A model generated the notes under the pieces. The model did not search any database, was not told where the DNA came from, and worked only from the letters and a program-made list of their open reading frames with translations. The position numbers were made by a program, and so were the translations under genes. Below are positions 8,955 through 18,331 of a DNA stretch of 64,000 bases, piece by piece; positions within the stretch are counted from its first letter, which is position 1, and every line of letters begins with the position of its first letter. Origin of the DNA: Polaribacter porphyrae (lineage in GTDB: Bacteria > Bacteroidota > Bacteroidia > Flavobacteriales > Flavobacteriaceae); assembly GCF_002954685.1 (NCBI RefSeq), contig NZ_MSCN01000001.1, forward strand, positions 2,250,429 through 2,314,428, read 5' to 3'.

Positions 8955-10232
8955 TTAAAAATACTGTCCAATTCCAAAAACAATTCCGCATTTAGAGCCA
9001 TTTTTACGGTTTAACATACTAAAACCATAATCTATTCTAAAGGTGGCATTGTATATTTTTTTACTAATAAAACGCAACCCAAAACCTGAATACATTTTTA
9101 AATTTTCATTTTGAAAAAAGTCGTCAAGATTTCCTCCAGGGTTTCTCCAAGAACCAAAATCAGTAAAGACGTTGGTTTGTATGGAGAGCCATTTTTTATC
9201 GTAAATAGTGTGTCTATATTCCGAATTTAAAACAATACTTCCTGTACCTCTATCTACTAAAATACCAACTCCACGTAAGTTCAAATTATTGTCTAATGCA
9301 AATGGTGCAAATGGTGTTTCTTCGTTAGAAGCTAATCCAAAACGCAATCTATTTGCCCAATTACCATTAGCTCCTATTCTTTTATAATATAAAAAATCAT
9401 TCCAAAAAATAAAGAAATCGTTTTGAAAATCATTTTCTGTTAATACATATTGTACATATAAAATACTTTTAAATCCGTTTACATATTGGTAGTAATAATC
9501 TAAATTATCATAAGTGTAAACAAGTTTTAATAACGCTTTATTTAAATCTAAATTTTGAGGAATTGACGGATCTGTTGCTCCTGATAAATATTGATATTTT
9601 TCTTTAAATAAATTTACACCAAAATTAAGTTGATTTTTAAAGTTGATTTGATGTAAGCCTAATACTTCAAATGAGATATTATTATATAAATAATTGGCTG
9701 TTTGAGTCCCAAAATATAATGGTTCTTCGCTTTTCCAATTTTGATGATTGACAGCCAAACCCCATTTGCTTGAAAATAAATTTGGTGCTCTAAAATTTAC
9801 AGCATAGGTATCGAAACCATTAAATTGATAAAAGCCACCAAAAGTGATATTTCTGCCTAAAAAATTATAATCATACACACCTAATTTGTAAGAAAAAACA
9901 TTGTTAGTTGTTGTCCAAATATTAACATCTGGGATAATTGTAAAGTTCTCTTCTACATTTATAAATACATTGTAAAAATTATCATGAGAATAAAATACTT
10001 GATAATAGGCATGTGCTATAGCTGGCAACCTTTTTAATTGAATAATATCTTTGTTTAAAGTAATAGAATCTAAAGCTCCACTCTTTTTAGACATCAATAA
10101 TTTTTTAATAAAAGTAGTTTTAGTTTTTTCTGCTCCTTTTATTTTAATATCATAAATAACTTTTTCTTGTGAATATGATTGAAAAATCAACAAGAAAAAA
10201 AATAGTAAAAAGGAAATAAATTTGATTTTCAT
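8955..10232 (-). CDS. BamA/TamA-family (Omp85) outer membrane protein
   Basis: 425 aa with a signal peptide (ending SYSQ), one POTRA-like unit (about residues 24-100, VIYDIKIKGAEKTKTTFIKKLL) and a C-terminal beta barrel rich in alternating aromatic residues that ends in Phe. LNLRGVGILVDRG corresponds to the Omp85 loop-6 motif (R-G). It is much shorter than BamA, so it is a minor Omp85 member for translocation or surface display. It is the last gene of a minus-strand operon; its ATG overlaps the stop of the preceding lipoprotein gene (TAATG), which implies coupling. The cargo may be one of the two lipoproteins encoded upstream; that is inference. Confidence 0.78.
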   Translation of the reverse strand: MKIKFISFLLFFFLLIFQSYSQEKVIYDIKIKGAEKTKTTFIKKLLMSKKSGALDSITLNKDIIQLKRLPAIAHAYYQVFYSHDNFYNVFINVEENFTIIPDVNIWTTTNNVFSYKLGVYDYNFLGRNITFGGFYQFNGFDTYAVNFRAPNLFSSKWGLAVNHQNWKSEEPLYFGTQTANYLYNNISFEVLGLHQINFKNQLNFGVNLFKEKYQYLSGATDPSIPQNLDLNKALLKLVYTYDNLDYYYQYVNGFKSILYVQYVLTENDFQNDFFIFWNDFLYYKRIGANGNWANRLRFGLASNEETPFAPFALDNNLNLRGVGILVDRGTGSIVLNSEYRHTIYDKKWLSIQTNVFTDFGSWRNPGGNLDDFFQNENLKMYSGFGLRFISKKIYNATFRIDYGFSMLNRKNGSKCGIVFGIGQYF

Positions 10233-11647
10233 TATTCAACTACAAAACTATCTTCAATAACCAAATTTACCCAATTATATGCACTTATTCCTAAAACAGT
10301 GCATCTATATTGGTCTTCTAGAATTAAATCATCTGGAGTTGTAGTATTTATTTGTGATATTGTATTAGAAGTATCATAAAAATTAAATGAAGTATTTTGG
10401 GTATAAATACCAGAAACAAAAGTTGAACTACTATCAGTAAGTAAATGAAAATACAAATTATTAGTTGTACCAAAGTTACTCCATGTAAAATTGGGTTTTA
10501 AGGTTTCAGGAAATTGAGTTTCAATAGTAGTTTGCCAAACTGTTGGTTGTGAGCTATTTCTTAATTGAATTGGTTCTGTTTTGTAAACAACTTCGTCAAT
10601 TTCATAAGTAACAATATACCAACTTTCTTCATCATCAGTTCTAGAAAATCTTCTAAATTGTGCAGCTAAAGTGGCTTCATCTGTCAACATTTTTCTTCTA
10701 TAATTGGTGAAATCAGTTTCATCAACAGATATATTTTCAGTTTCATAATATCTAAAATCTCTTGCATTGGTTTTTGGGTAATAGTAGATGTAAGACAAGC
10801 TATTGTTACCATCTTCACTAGCTGCAAAAGAAGTTATGGTTTCAGTTGTATTTGTATTTTTTGCATCTAAAAATTCTTGTAAATTTTGTAATACAAAAGT
10901 CTCTTCAATCACAAAATTTACCCAATTATCTTCTGTAACTGCCATTAATGTAAATAAGTATTCTGTGTCTATTACTAAATCTGGTGGAGTTGTTGTATTG
11001 ATTAAGCTAAATAATTCTTGATTTACATTACTATATTCTTGATATTGAAAAACTTCATTATCACTAGCAGCAGTATAAGTACCAGATAAAAATGCATTAC
11101 TATCATTTTCAGAAACTACCTGAAAATAAACTTCGTTGTTTGCAATTCCGAAATCTGACCAAGTAAATTTTGGAATTAAAGTTGATGGATATTCTATGGT
11201 AACTTGATCTGTATAACCTGTTGGATCATTTACATTTTTTAATCTTATAGGGTTTGACATATGCAATTTACCATTTAACATATAGGTAACCAAGCACCAA
11301 TTTTCTTCAGCATTGTTTCTTGAAAAACGTTGTAATTTACCACCAAAAACATCTTCTATCGTTAACTCTACTCTCCTGTATTTTGAAAAATCATTTTCAT
11401 CTACACTTACACTTTCTGCTTCATAATATCTAATATCTGTAGCACCTTCTTCAGGATAATAGAAAATATAGCTTACACTTGTATTGCCATTTGCTGAAGC
11501 TGCACAAGCAATTACATTTCCTCTTTCTTTATTAGAAATTGTTGTAATGTACTCTGCTAAATTTCTAGGTGTAAATACATCATTATCTTCTGAACAAGAG
11601 AAAATAATACTTAATAACAATAGGTATAAAATCTTTCTAATATGCAT
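10232..11647 (-). CDS. lipoprotein with an internal tandem duplication
   Basis: 471 aa with a lipoprotein signal (LLLSIIFSC, lipobox Cys at about 18). The mature part is two copies of an about 220-residue unit, roughly residues 28-250 and 251-471. Parallel landmarks are SYIFYYP / SYIYYYP, RYYEAESVSVDENDF / RYYETENISVDETDF, RFSRNNAEENW / RFSRTDDEESW, FTWSDFG / FTWSNFG, INTTTPPDL / INTTTPDDL and NWVNFVIEETFV / NWVNLVIEDSFV. I recognise no family. It lies between a GH113 lipoprotein gene (11-bp overlap) and an Omp85 gene (1-bp overlap), so it is an envelope protein, perhaps surface exposed. Confidence 0.75.
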   Translation of the reverse strand: MHIRKILYLLLLSIIFSCSEDNDVFTPRNLAEYITTISNKERGNVIACAASANGNTSVSYIFYYPEEGATDIRYYEAESVSVDENDFSKYRRVELTIEDVFGGKLQRFSRNNAEENWCLVTYMLNGKLHMSNPIRLKNVNDPTGYTDQVTIEYPSTLIPKFTWSDFGIANNEVYFQVVSENDSNAFLSGTYTAASDNEVFQYQEYSNVNQELFSLINTTTPPDLVIDTEYLFTLMAVTEDNWVNFVIEETFVLQNLQEFLDAKNTNTTETITSFAASEDGNNSLSYIYYYPKTNARDFRYYETENISVDETDFTNYRRKMLTDEATLAAQFRRFSRTDDEESWYIVTYEIDEVVYKTEPIQLRNSSQPTVWQTTIETQFPETLKPNFTWSNFGTTNNLYFHLLTDSSSTFVSGIYTQNTSFNFYDTSNTISQINTTTPDDLILEDQYRCTVLGISAYNWVNLVIEDSFVVE

Positions 11648-12638
11648 ACAATTTACTTAATAATTTTTCTGCAGGTTTATTTTGTGGTGTAAATCTATTG
11701 TTTTTTTCTCCACCAACTTCATTATGCTTGTGGAACCATTTCCAGATAAAACCACCAGCAAACCATTCTTCTTTCCAAAACTGATTGTAGATAGCTTGTA
11801 AACCATTTACTTGTGCTTGTAAATTAACGCTACCTTCTACTCTATTAGATTCCCAAGGTTTTTTGCCTGTAAAATCTACACTTCTATAACCATATTCTGT
11901 AAACAAAACTGGTTTTTGATATTGATTTTGAATTCTCATAATTTCTTTTTTGTGAGGTAGCCAACCTTTTTCAAAATCTTCTACAGATGGTGTTTTTTCA
12001 TCTGATAAAGGAAAATATGCATCTACACCTATGAAATCTAAATCTTTCCAAAAGGGAATCCGTTTAAATTCGTCCCAATTTGCTGCATAGGTTAATTTTC
12101 CTGTATAAACCGTTCTTATTTTTTTGATCAATTTTTGCCAATATTCTGGTCTATTCATCACAAATTTTTCTAACTCTGTGCCAATACACAATACTTCTGC
12201 TTTAATTTCTGCTGCAGCTTCTGCATAGGTTAAAATAAATGATGAATAGGAATCTTCTAACTGTTTCCAGCTTTCTTCAGAATCCATTTCTATATATCCA
12301 GTAAATTCTCCATTCCACACCCAAATTTGTGGTTTTACCATGATTTTTATGTCATGTTTTCTAAACTGATTTGCATACTGAACTAAACCAGCTTTGGTTT
12401 CTCCAAACCATTGTCTTTTGGTATTATGATTAATTGTTGGTGATGATAATTTTTTAATAAAACCAAAAGGCATCAACGCAACAGAATTGCTTTGTGCCTT
12501 TAGTACTGGTTTTGTATGAGTTTCATTAATTCTAATACCTGATGCTACAAAACTGACACCATTAAATTTTTTGGTTTGACTTTTACAGGAAAACTGTATA
12601 AAAAGTAAGCCAAATAATAAGAGATTTTTTACTTTCAT
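11637..12638 (-). CDS. GH113-like glycoside hydrolase lipoprotein
   Basis: 333 aa with a lipobox (LLFIQFSC, Cys about 18). The rest is a TIM barrel resembling glycoside hydrolase family 113 (beta-1,4-mannanase type): IMVKPQIWVWNGEF, VLCIGTELEKF (Glu as likely acid/base), LDFIGVDAYFPL, VLFTEYGYRS (Glu as likely nucleophile) and GGFIWKWF near the end. It would cut a mannan-like or other beta-glycan at the cell surface or in the periplasm. There is no SusC/SusD pair nearby, so this is not a standard polysaccharide utilisation locus. The stop overlaps the start of the duplicated lipoprotein. Confidence 0.78.
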   Translation of the reverse strand: MKVKNLLLFGLLFIQFSCKSQTKKFNGVSFVASGIRINETHTKPVLKAQSNSVALMPFGFIKKLSSPTINHNTKRQWFGETKAGLVQYANQFRKHDIKIMVKPQIWVWNGEFTGYIEMDSEESWKQLEDSYSSFILTYAEAAAEIKAEVLCIGTELEKFVMNRPEYWQKLIKKIRTVYTGKLTYAANWDEFKRIPFWKDLDFIGVDAYFPLSDEKTPSVEDFEKGWLPHKKEIMRIQNQYQKPVLFTEYGYRSVDFTGKKPWESNRVEGSVNLQAQVNGLQAIYNQFWKEEWFAGGFIWKWFHKHNEVGGEKNNRFTPQNKPAEKLLSKLYAY

Positions 12639-12664
12639 AAATCTCTTAAAAATACTTATTTTTC

Positions 12665-13579
12665 TTAAAACAAAGCTCTTAAACCAATGTTAAAACTTTG
12701 TCCTAAACCTGTATTTTCTCCTCTTACAAATTTACTATACAATACTTCTAAATTCAATTCATCTGTCAGTTGATATTTACCTCCAAAACCTAATGCAGTA
12801 AAATCTTGTGTAAAATCTCCAAATCTATTCGTATGTTGTACAAAACCTAACACTGTAGATTTATCTGATGGAAAATAGCTTAAGAATAAACCTGGATTCA
12901 AAATAAAAGTATTGGTTGCAAAACTTCCTTCTGAAGTTGTTTTTCTGCCTAAACTATCAAAAGTTGCTACTTCTTTATCTCCAAAAAAGTATTGTGTATT
13001 AATTTCAGAAAACAATTGCCAATTTCCACTTGGGAAAGTATAATCGTAAAAGAATCTATTTTGAAAATTCCATGCAGCTTCGTCTAAAAATATACCATCT
13101 ACAGTTTCTCTTTTTACTAATGGAATATTTAATGAAGACTGTACAGAAAATTTCCCTACACTTTCTATAGGTTGCCACTTTATTGAAGGTGCTATAGATG
13201 TAATTCCTTTTCTAGAGAATTCATCAGAACCTAAACTAAAGACGGAAAGAGCGTCTCTACCTCCAATAGTATTAGAACGGATTTCTACAATAAACCCTAA
13301 ATTAAACCTTCTACTATCAGAAGTACCTGTAAAAATTTCTATTGTAGATGTTAAATAATTTTCTCTTGCTTTATCTGCTTTTACACCATTAAAAGTAGCT
13401 TCAGTTTCTGTATATAAATTATTAAAAAACTTAATATCCCACTGTCCTTTTTTTAATAAAACTGATGGTGTATAGGTTTGTATATTACTTCTAGTATCAT
13501 CATTATCATCTTGAGCATTTGCTTGTAAACTAATCAGCAAAAGAAACGCAATTGCTACTCTTATTAATCTATTTTTCAT
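12665..13579 (-). CDS. outer membrane beta-barrel protein, transporter-like
   Basis: 304 aa with a signal peptide ending QANAQ, then alternating polar/hydrophobic strands with many aromatic residues, ending in GLRALF (a terminal Phe, as in barrel proteins). The order of strands and phrases such as TPSVLLKKGQWDIKFFNNLYT resembles the PF13557 (MetA-pathway, putative outer membrane transporter) group, but this is a weak match from memory. It is the first gene of a four-gene envelope operon (spacing 26 bp to the GH113 gene). The function is not known. Confidence 0.65.
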   Translation of the reverse strand: MKNRLIRVAIAFLLLISLQANAQDDNDDTRSNIQTYTPSVLLKKGQWDIKFFNNLYTETEATFNGVKADKARENYLTSTIEIFTGTSDSRRFNLGFIVEIRSNTIGGRDALSVFSLGSDEFSRKGITSIAPSIKWQPIESVGKFSVQSSLNIPLVKRETVDGIFLDEAAWNFQNRFFYDYTFPSGNWQLFSEINTQYFFGDKEVATFDSLGRKTTSEGSFATNTFILNPGLFLSYFPSDKSTVLGFVQHTNRFGDFTQDFTALGFGGKYQLTDELNLEVLYSKFVRGENTGLGQSFNIGLRALF

Positions 13580-13630
13580 TATAGTTGATTTTAATTTTCA
13601 AATTATTTAATTCCCAAGTTAAGTCTTTCA

Positions 13631-13638
13631 CAAATTTA
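13631..13638 (-). promoter_or_regulatory. candidate -7 box for the envelope operon
   Basis: On the minus strand this is TAAATTTG, an exact TAnnTTTG match, about 50 bp upstream of the start at 13579. No clear TTG lies at the right distance, so only half of the promoter is supported. Confidence 0.35.
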
Positions 13639-13751
13639 ATAACTTACAAAAAAGTTGTAGATCTTTTATTTAGAATAAATTTAAATTATAGTTCTCAGTT
13701 AAGTTATTAACTTTAGCTTCGACATAACCTCAAGAAATCAATCAACTAATT

Positions 13752-15101
13752 ATGGAACACATTGTTATTATTGGAAACGGAATTTCTGGTGTATCAGTTG
13801 CTAGGCATATCAGAAAAAATTCTGATAAACAAATCACGATAGTATCTGCTGAAACAAAATATTTCTTTTCTAGAACTGCTCTTATGTATATTTATATGGG
13901 GCACATGAAATTTGAACACACACAACCTTATGAAAATTGGTTTTGGGATAAAAACCGAATCGATTTAAAAGAAGGTTTTGTATCTAAAATTGATACTGAT
14001 AAAAAATCGCTTGAGTTTTCTGATAATTCTTCGCTTTCTTATGATAAGTTAATTTTAGCTGTGGGTTCAAAACCAAATAAATTTGGCTGGCCAGGTCAAG
14101 ATTTAGATGGTGTTATGGGCATGTACCACAAACAAGATTTAGAAAATTTAGAAAAACACGCACCTAATAATGATGTTTGTAAAAGAGCTGTAATTGTTGG
14201 TGGTGGTTTAATAGGCATTGAACTGGCAGAAATGCTACGAAGTAGAAAGATTCCTGTTACTTTTCTTGTGAGAGAAACCAGTTTTTGGAATGGAGTTTTG
14301 CCTGCTCAAGAATCTGAACTCATTAATAAACACATTAAAGAACATCATATTGATTTACGTTTGGCAACTAATTTAAAAGAAATTAAGGCAGATGAAAATG
14401 GAAAAGTAAAATCGATTGTGATTCAAGAAACTGGAGAAGAAATTCCTTGTAATGTTGTTGGTTTAACTGCTGGTGTAACTCCAAATATCGACTTCTTAAA
14501 AGATTCTGGTATAGAAACTGGACGTGGTATAAAAGTCAACCGTTTTTTAGAAACAAACGTTAAGGATATTTATGCAATTGGTGATTGTGCAGAACAACAC
14601 GAAGCTATTGGACAACGCAGAAATATTGAGGCAGTTTGGTACACAGGAAGAATGATGGGTGAAACTTTAGCACAAACCATTTGTGGTAACAAAACCGAAT
14701 ATAAACCTGGACATTGGTTCAATTCTGCTAAATTTTTAGATATTGAATATCAAACTTATGGTTGGGTTTTTAGCGAAAGAAACAAAAAAGAAAATGAAGC
14801 TTATTTTCAGTGGCAACATCCATCAGAAAATAAATGTATAACAATTTCTTATGATAAAAATACCAGCAAATTTCTAGGTATAAATACATTCGGAATTAGA
14901 ATGCGTCACGAAATTTTTGACAAGTGGCTAACAGAAAACCAATCTATAGAACACGTTTTAGAATATTTAACTGATGCTAATTTTGATCCTGAATTTTATA
15001 AACTTCATGAAGCAGAAATTGTAGCAAAATTTAATCAAGAGAATAAAACAGATATTCAAGTAAAGAAAAAAAGTTGGAAACGAATTTTTAGTAAAGCATA
15101 A
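13752..15101 (+). CDS. NAD(P)/FAD-dependent oxidoreductase
   Basis: 449 aa of the pyridine nucleotide-disulfide oxidoreductase class II family. An N-terminal FAD-binding motif IIGNGISGVSVARHI (residues 5-19) is followed by the NAD-binding motif VIVGGGLIGIELAEML (about 148-163) and the second FAD motif IYAIGDCAEQ (about 275-284). It lacks the redox-active Cys pair of thioredoxin-reductase types and resembles nitrite-reductase or rubredoxin-reductase type flavoproteins. The C-terminal about 120 residues are an extra domain. The polyferredoxin gene starts 3 bp downstream, so the flavoprotein probably passes electrons between NAD(P)H and that membrane iron-sulfur protein. Confidence 0.88.
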   Translation: MEHIVIIGNGISGVSVARHIRKNSDKQITIVSAETKYFFSRTALMYIYMGHMKFEHTQPYENWFWDKNRIDLKEGFVSKIDTDKKSLEFSDNSSLSYDKLILAVGSKPNKFGWPGQDLDGVMGMYHKQDLENLEKHAPNNDVCKRAVIVGGGLIGIELAEMLRSRKIPVTFLVRETSFWNGVLPAQESELINKHIKEHHIDLRLATNLKEIKADENGKVKSIVIQETGEEIPCNVVGLTAGVTPNIDFLKDSGIETGRGIKVNRFLETNVKDIYAIGDCAEQHEAIGQRRNIEAVWYTGRMMGETLAQTICGNKTEYKPGHWFNSAKFLDIEYQTYGWVFSERNKKENEAYFQWQHPSENKCITISYDKNTSKFLGINTFGIRMRHEIFDKWLTENQSIEHVLEYLTDANFDPEFYKLHEAEIVAKFNQENKTDIQVKKKSWKRIFSKA

Positions 15102-15104
15102 AAG

Positions 15105-16727
15105 ATGAAAGCAATAAAAAATTTAGGTTTAGTAATCTTTTTAATAGGATTAGCAATATTTACAGGGTCTATTTTTACTGGTAATTTTTCTTTAACTCAA
15201 GAAGAATTGAATACTTATATTTCTGAAAAAGGATATAAAAGCGAGATTATAAAAAAAGAATTATCAGCAGCAGTTGTAACTGATAAGTCTTTAAACATTT
15301 TTCAATTTTCTAGCAGAGTAAGAGCAGCATTTGAAACATCAAATAATCATTATGATGAATTAATAGCAAAATATGATGCAGAAAAAAATTGGGATAAAAA
15401 AGGCGAACAATATCAATATAAAATCTACGGAAAACCTCATACGTTAAGTTATGAAATTGCCAAAAAAGCAGGTTCTGGTTTTGTAAAAGAAAATGCTGGA
15501 TTGATGTGGTTTTTAACTTTTGGTTTAGGAATTATTGGAGCATTATTATTTATTATTCCTAACCTAGTTTTATTAGGAAAACCAGGGATTAAAAATGATG
15601 GTATTTACCTAGAATCTGCAACAAATAGAGGATGGATTGCTTGGTTGGTTTTGGTGTATTTGGTTACGTTTTATTTGGTGTTGTACTTTATGGCAGATTA
15701 TGCTGTAAACTGGACATTTATTCTAGACCCAATAAGTAATTTTTTAGGAAATAGAGATGCATCACAATGGTTTGTATATGGCTTTTTATACTGTACAATT
15801 ATGCTAACAATGGGTGTGAGAATGTTTATAAAATATAGACATAACAAATACCAAATTGTACGAACAATATCTGTTTTATTTTTTCAAATCGTGTTTGCTT
15901 TTTTAATTCCAGAAATTATGGCAAGCTTACAATTACCTGAATATGATTTTAAAAATGCGTTTCCTCTAGATTATGATTTTTTCTTTGATTGGAATTTAGA
16001 TAATTTAACCAATAGTGGAGGAATAGGATTATTCATATTAGTTTGGGGAATTGTTTTAACACTCATTATAGTTCCTGTAATGGTCTATTTTTTTGGAAAA
16101 AGATGGTACTGTTCTTGGGTTTGTGGTTGTGGAGGCTTGGCCGAAACTTTAGGAGATCCTTATAGACAACATTCTAACAAAAGCCTGAATGCCTGGAAGT
16201 TAGAAAGATGGTTAATCCATTCTGTTTTAGTATTTTCTTTAGTGATGACAATCGTTACTTTATATTGTTATTTTTCTGGTACACAATCCTTTTTAGGAAT
16301 CAAATCTCAATGGATAAAAGACACCTATAGTTTCTTAATTGGAGCATGGTTTGCTGGTGTAATTGGTACAGGTTTCTACCCTATTTTTGGAAATAGAGTT
16401 TGGTGTCGTTTTGGTTGTCCTTTAGCTGCATACCTAGGTTTAGTACAACGTTTTAAATCAAGATTTAGAATTACCACAAATGGCGGACAATGTATTTCTT
16501 GTGGAAACTGTTCTACCTATTGTGAACAAGGAATTGATGTAAGAGCTTATGCACAAAAAGGAGAAAACATTGTACGTTCTAGTTGTGTGGGTTGTGGAAT
16601 TTGTTCTGCAGTTTGCCCAAGAGGTGTTTTAAAATTAGAAAACGGTCCAGAAGAAGGTAGAATTAATCCAACAGAAATTTTATTAGGAAACGATGTTGAT
16701 TTGATGAAATTAGTTAACAAAAATTAA
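15105..16727 (+). CDS. membrane polyferredoxin (NapH/CcoG-like 4Fe-4S protein)
   Basis: 540 aa with about six membrane segments. Two classical ferredoxin clusters lie near the C-terminus: CISCGNCSTYCEQG (from Cys463) and CVGCGICSAVCPRG (from Cys494). Two extra Cys motifs, WYCSWVCGCGG and WCRFGCPLAAYLG, are the NapH/NosR/CcoG type sites on the membrane part. Residues about 20-130 form a periplasmic-looking domain between the first two membrane helices. It carries electrons across or at the inner membrane, likely with the adjacent FAD oxidoreductase. No nitrate, nitrous oxide or cytochrome oxidase genes are near, so the terminal acceptor is unknown. Confidence 0.85.
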   Translation: MKAIKNLGLVIFLIGLAIFTGSIFTGNFSLTQEELNTYISEKGYKSEIIKKELSAAVVTDKSLNIFQFSSRVRAAFETSNNHYDELIAKYDAEKNWDKKGEQYQYKIYGKPHTLSYEIAKKAGSGFVKENAGLMWFLTFGLGIIGALLFIIPNLVLLGKPGIKNDGIYLESATNRGWIAWLVLVYLVTFYLVLYFMADYAVNWTFILDPISNFLGNRDASQWFVYGFLYCTIMLTMGVRMFIKYRHNKYQIVRTISVLFFQIVFAFLIPEIMASLQLPEYDFKNAFPLDYDFFFDWNLDNLTNSGGIGLFILVWGIVLTLIIVPVMVYFFGKRWYCSWVCGCGGLAETLGDPYRQHSNKSLNAWKLERWLIHSVLVFSLVMTIVTLYCYFSGTQSFLGIKSQWIKDTYSFLIGAWFAGVIGTGFYPIFGNRVWCRFGCPLAAYLGLVQRFKSRFRITTNGGQCISCGNCSTYCEQGIDVRAYAQKGENIVRSSCVGCGICSAVCPRGVLKLENGPEEGRINPTEILLGNDVDLMKLVNKN

Positions 16728-16729
16728 TT

Positions 16730-17638
16730 TTGAAAAATACACTTCTTTTAATTTTTTGCTTACTTTTTATTTCAGCTTTCTCGCAAAAGAAATATCAGAA
16801 AGAATATTATAAAAATGGAAATTTAAAAGAAGAAGGTTGGCTCATCAATAGTAAAAAAGAAGGCTACTGGTTAACTTATAATAGAGGTAATATAATTACT
16901 TCAAAAGGAAATTATTCTGAAAATCTAAAAACTGGATATTGGTATTTTTATCATTCAAATGGAGTATTAAAAGAGAAAGGAGCTTTTAAAAAAGGTTTAA
17001 AATCTGGTTTTTGGAAAAGTTATAATAACCAGAATATAAAAATAACTGAAGGTAATTATATCAATAATTTAGAAGATGGATTTTGGTATTATTATCATCC
17101 AAATAAAAATGTATCAGAAAAGGGCTGGTTCAAAAATGGATTAAAAACTAAAATATGGGAAGCTTTTCATCCTAATGAGCAATTAAAATACAAAGCTCTT
17201 TTTGAAAACAATACACCTTCAGGTTTTTGGGTTACTTTTTATGAAAATGGTCGAAAAGAAAGTGAAGGCAACTATAAAAAAGGTATCAAATCTGGCTATT
17301 GGAAGTTTTTCCATAAAAGTGGAAACTTGAAAAAAGAAGGAAGATTTGTAAACAATTTAGAAACTAAATATTGGTATTTTTACGCCGAAAATTCAATTTT
17401 AGAAAAAGAAGGCCATTATAAAGAAGGAAGAAAAAATGACTGGTGGTTATTTTATGATAAAGACGGAAATATCAATCATAAATGTCAATTGCATAATAAT
17501 CAGAAAAATGGATATTGTTTGATTTATAATCAAAAAAAACTAATAAAAGCCTCCAAGTTTAAAGCTGGTAAAAAAATAAAAGAATGGACAGATTTTTCAT
17601 CTTTTAAAAAAGAGAACAGTCTAAACGATTTAAGATAA
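16730..17638 (+). CDS. secreted MORN-repeat protein (YwqK-like), TTG start
   Basis: 302 aa. The start is TTG at 16730, 2 bp after the polyferredoxin stop; it opens directly on a signal peptide (MKNTLLLIFCLLFISAFS) and no in-frame ATG could replace it. The mature protein is about ten MORN_2-type repeats of roughly 22-24 residues, each with a Lys/Glu-Gly...Gly-Tyr/Phe-Trp pattern such as YYKNGNLKEEGW, KKEGYWLTY, LKTGYWYFYH and IKSGYWKFFH. Such proteins are common in flavobacteria; the YwqK antitoxin name is only a family label. It begins a run of genes for glycan or lipid sugar transfer, so an envelope role is likely. Confidence 0.8.
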   Translation: MKNTLLLIFCLLFISAFSQKKYQKEYYKNGNLKEEGWLINSKKEGYWLTYNRGNIITSKGNYSENLKTGYWYFYHSNGVLKEKGAFKKGLKSGFWKSYNNQNIKITEGNYINNLEDGFWYYYHPNKNVSEKGWFKNGLKTKIWEAFHPNEQLKYKALFENNTPSGFWVTFYENGRKESEGNYKKGIKSGYWKFFHKSGNLKKEGRFVNNLETKYWYFYAENSILEKEGHYKEGRKNDWWLFYDKDGNINHKCQLHNNQKNGYCLIYNQKKLIKASKFKAGKKIKEWTDFSSFKKENSLNDLR

Positions 17639-18331
17639 ATGAGCTCTATTATAAAAGTAATTATTCCTGCTTATAATGAGCAAGATTCTATAGCAAATGT
17701 AATTAACGATATTCCTAATATCGTTGATGAAATAATTGTAATCAGTAACAATTCTACTGATAATACAGAACTCAACGCAAAAAATGCGGGTGCAACTGTA
17801 CTACAAGAAAATAGGAGAGGTTATGGTTATGCTTGTTTAAAAGGGATGGATTACATTTCTAAATTAAAACAAAAACCAGAAATCATTGTTTTTTTAGATG
17901 GCGATTATTCTGATTATCCAGAACAACTTACAGAAATTATAGCACCAATTATCAATAAAAATATTGATTTTGTATTAGGGGCTAGAGTTAAAAAGTTAAG
18001 AGAAGATGGTTCAATGACACCACAACAAGTTTTTGGAAATTGGCTCGCAACTTTTTTAATGAAACTCTTTTTTAATGCAAAATTCTCTGATTTAGGGCCT
18101 TTTAGAGCTATTAAATATGATAAACTTTTAGCTTTAAAAATGGAAGATAAAACTTATGGTTGGACAGTAGAAATGCAACTTAAAGTTTTGAAACAAAAAA
18201 TGAGTTACCAAGAAATTCCTGTAAAATATAGAAATAGAATTGGGGTATCTAAAGTTTCAGGTACTGTAAAAGGTACTATATTTGCAGGAGTAAAAATCTT
18301 AACTTGGATTTTTAAATACAGTTTTAAATAA
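17639..18331 (+). CDS. family 2 glycosyltransferase (dolichol-phosphate mannose synthase-like)
   Basis: 230 aa GT2 domain: VIIPAYNEQDSI at the N-terminus, nucleotide-binding FLDGDYSDYPEQ (the DxD equivalent), LGARVKKLREDGSMTPQQVFGN, and FSDLGPFRAIK in the acceptor region. There are no membrane helices beyond a hydrophobic end. It probably makes a polyprenyl-phosphate sugar from a nucleotide sugar at the inner face of the membrane. Its ATG follows the stop of the MORN gene without a gap, and its stop overlaps the start of the next glycosyltransferase by 1 bp. Confidence 0.88.
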   Translation: MSSIIKVIIPAYNEQDSIANVINDIPNIVDEIIVISNNSTDNTELNAKNAGATVLQENRRGYGYACLKGMDYISKLKQKPEIIVFLDGDYSDYPEQLTEIIAPIINKNIDFVLGARVKKLREDGSMTPQQVFGNWLATFLMKLFFNAKFSDLGPFRAIKYDKLLALKMEDKTYGWTVEMQLKVLKQKMSYQEIPVKYRNRIGVSKVSGTVKGTIFAGVKILTWIFKYSFK

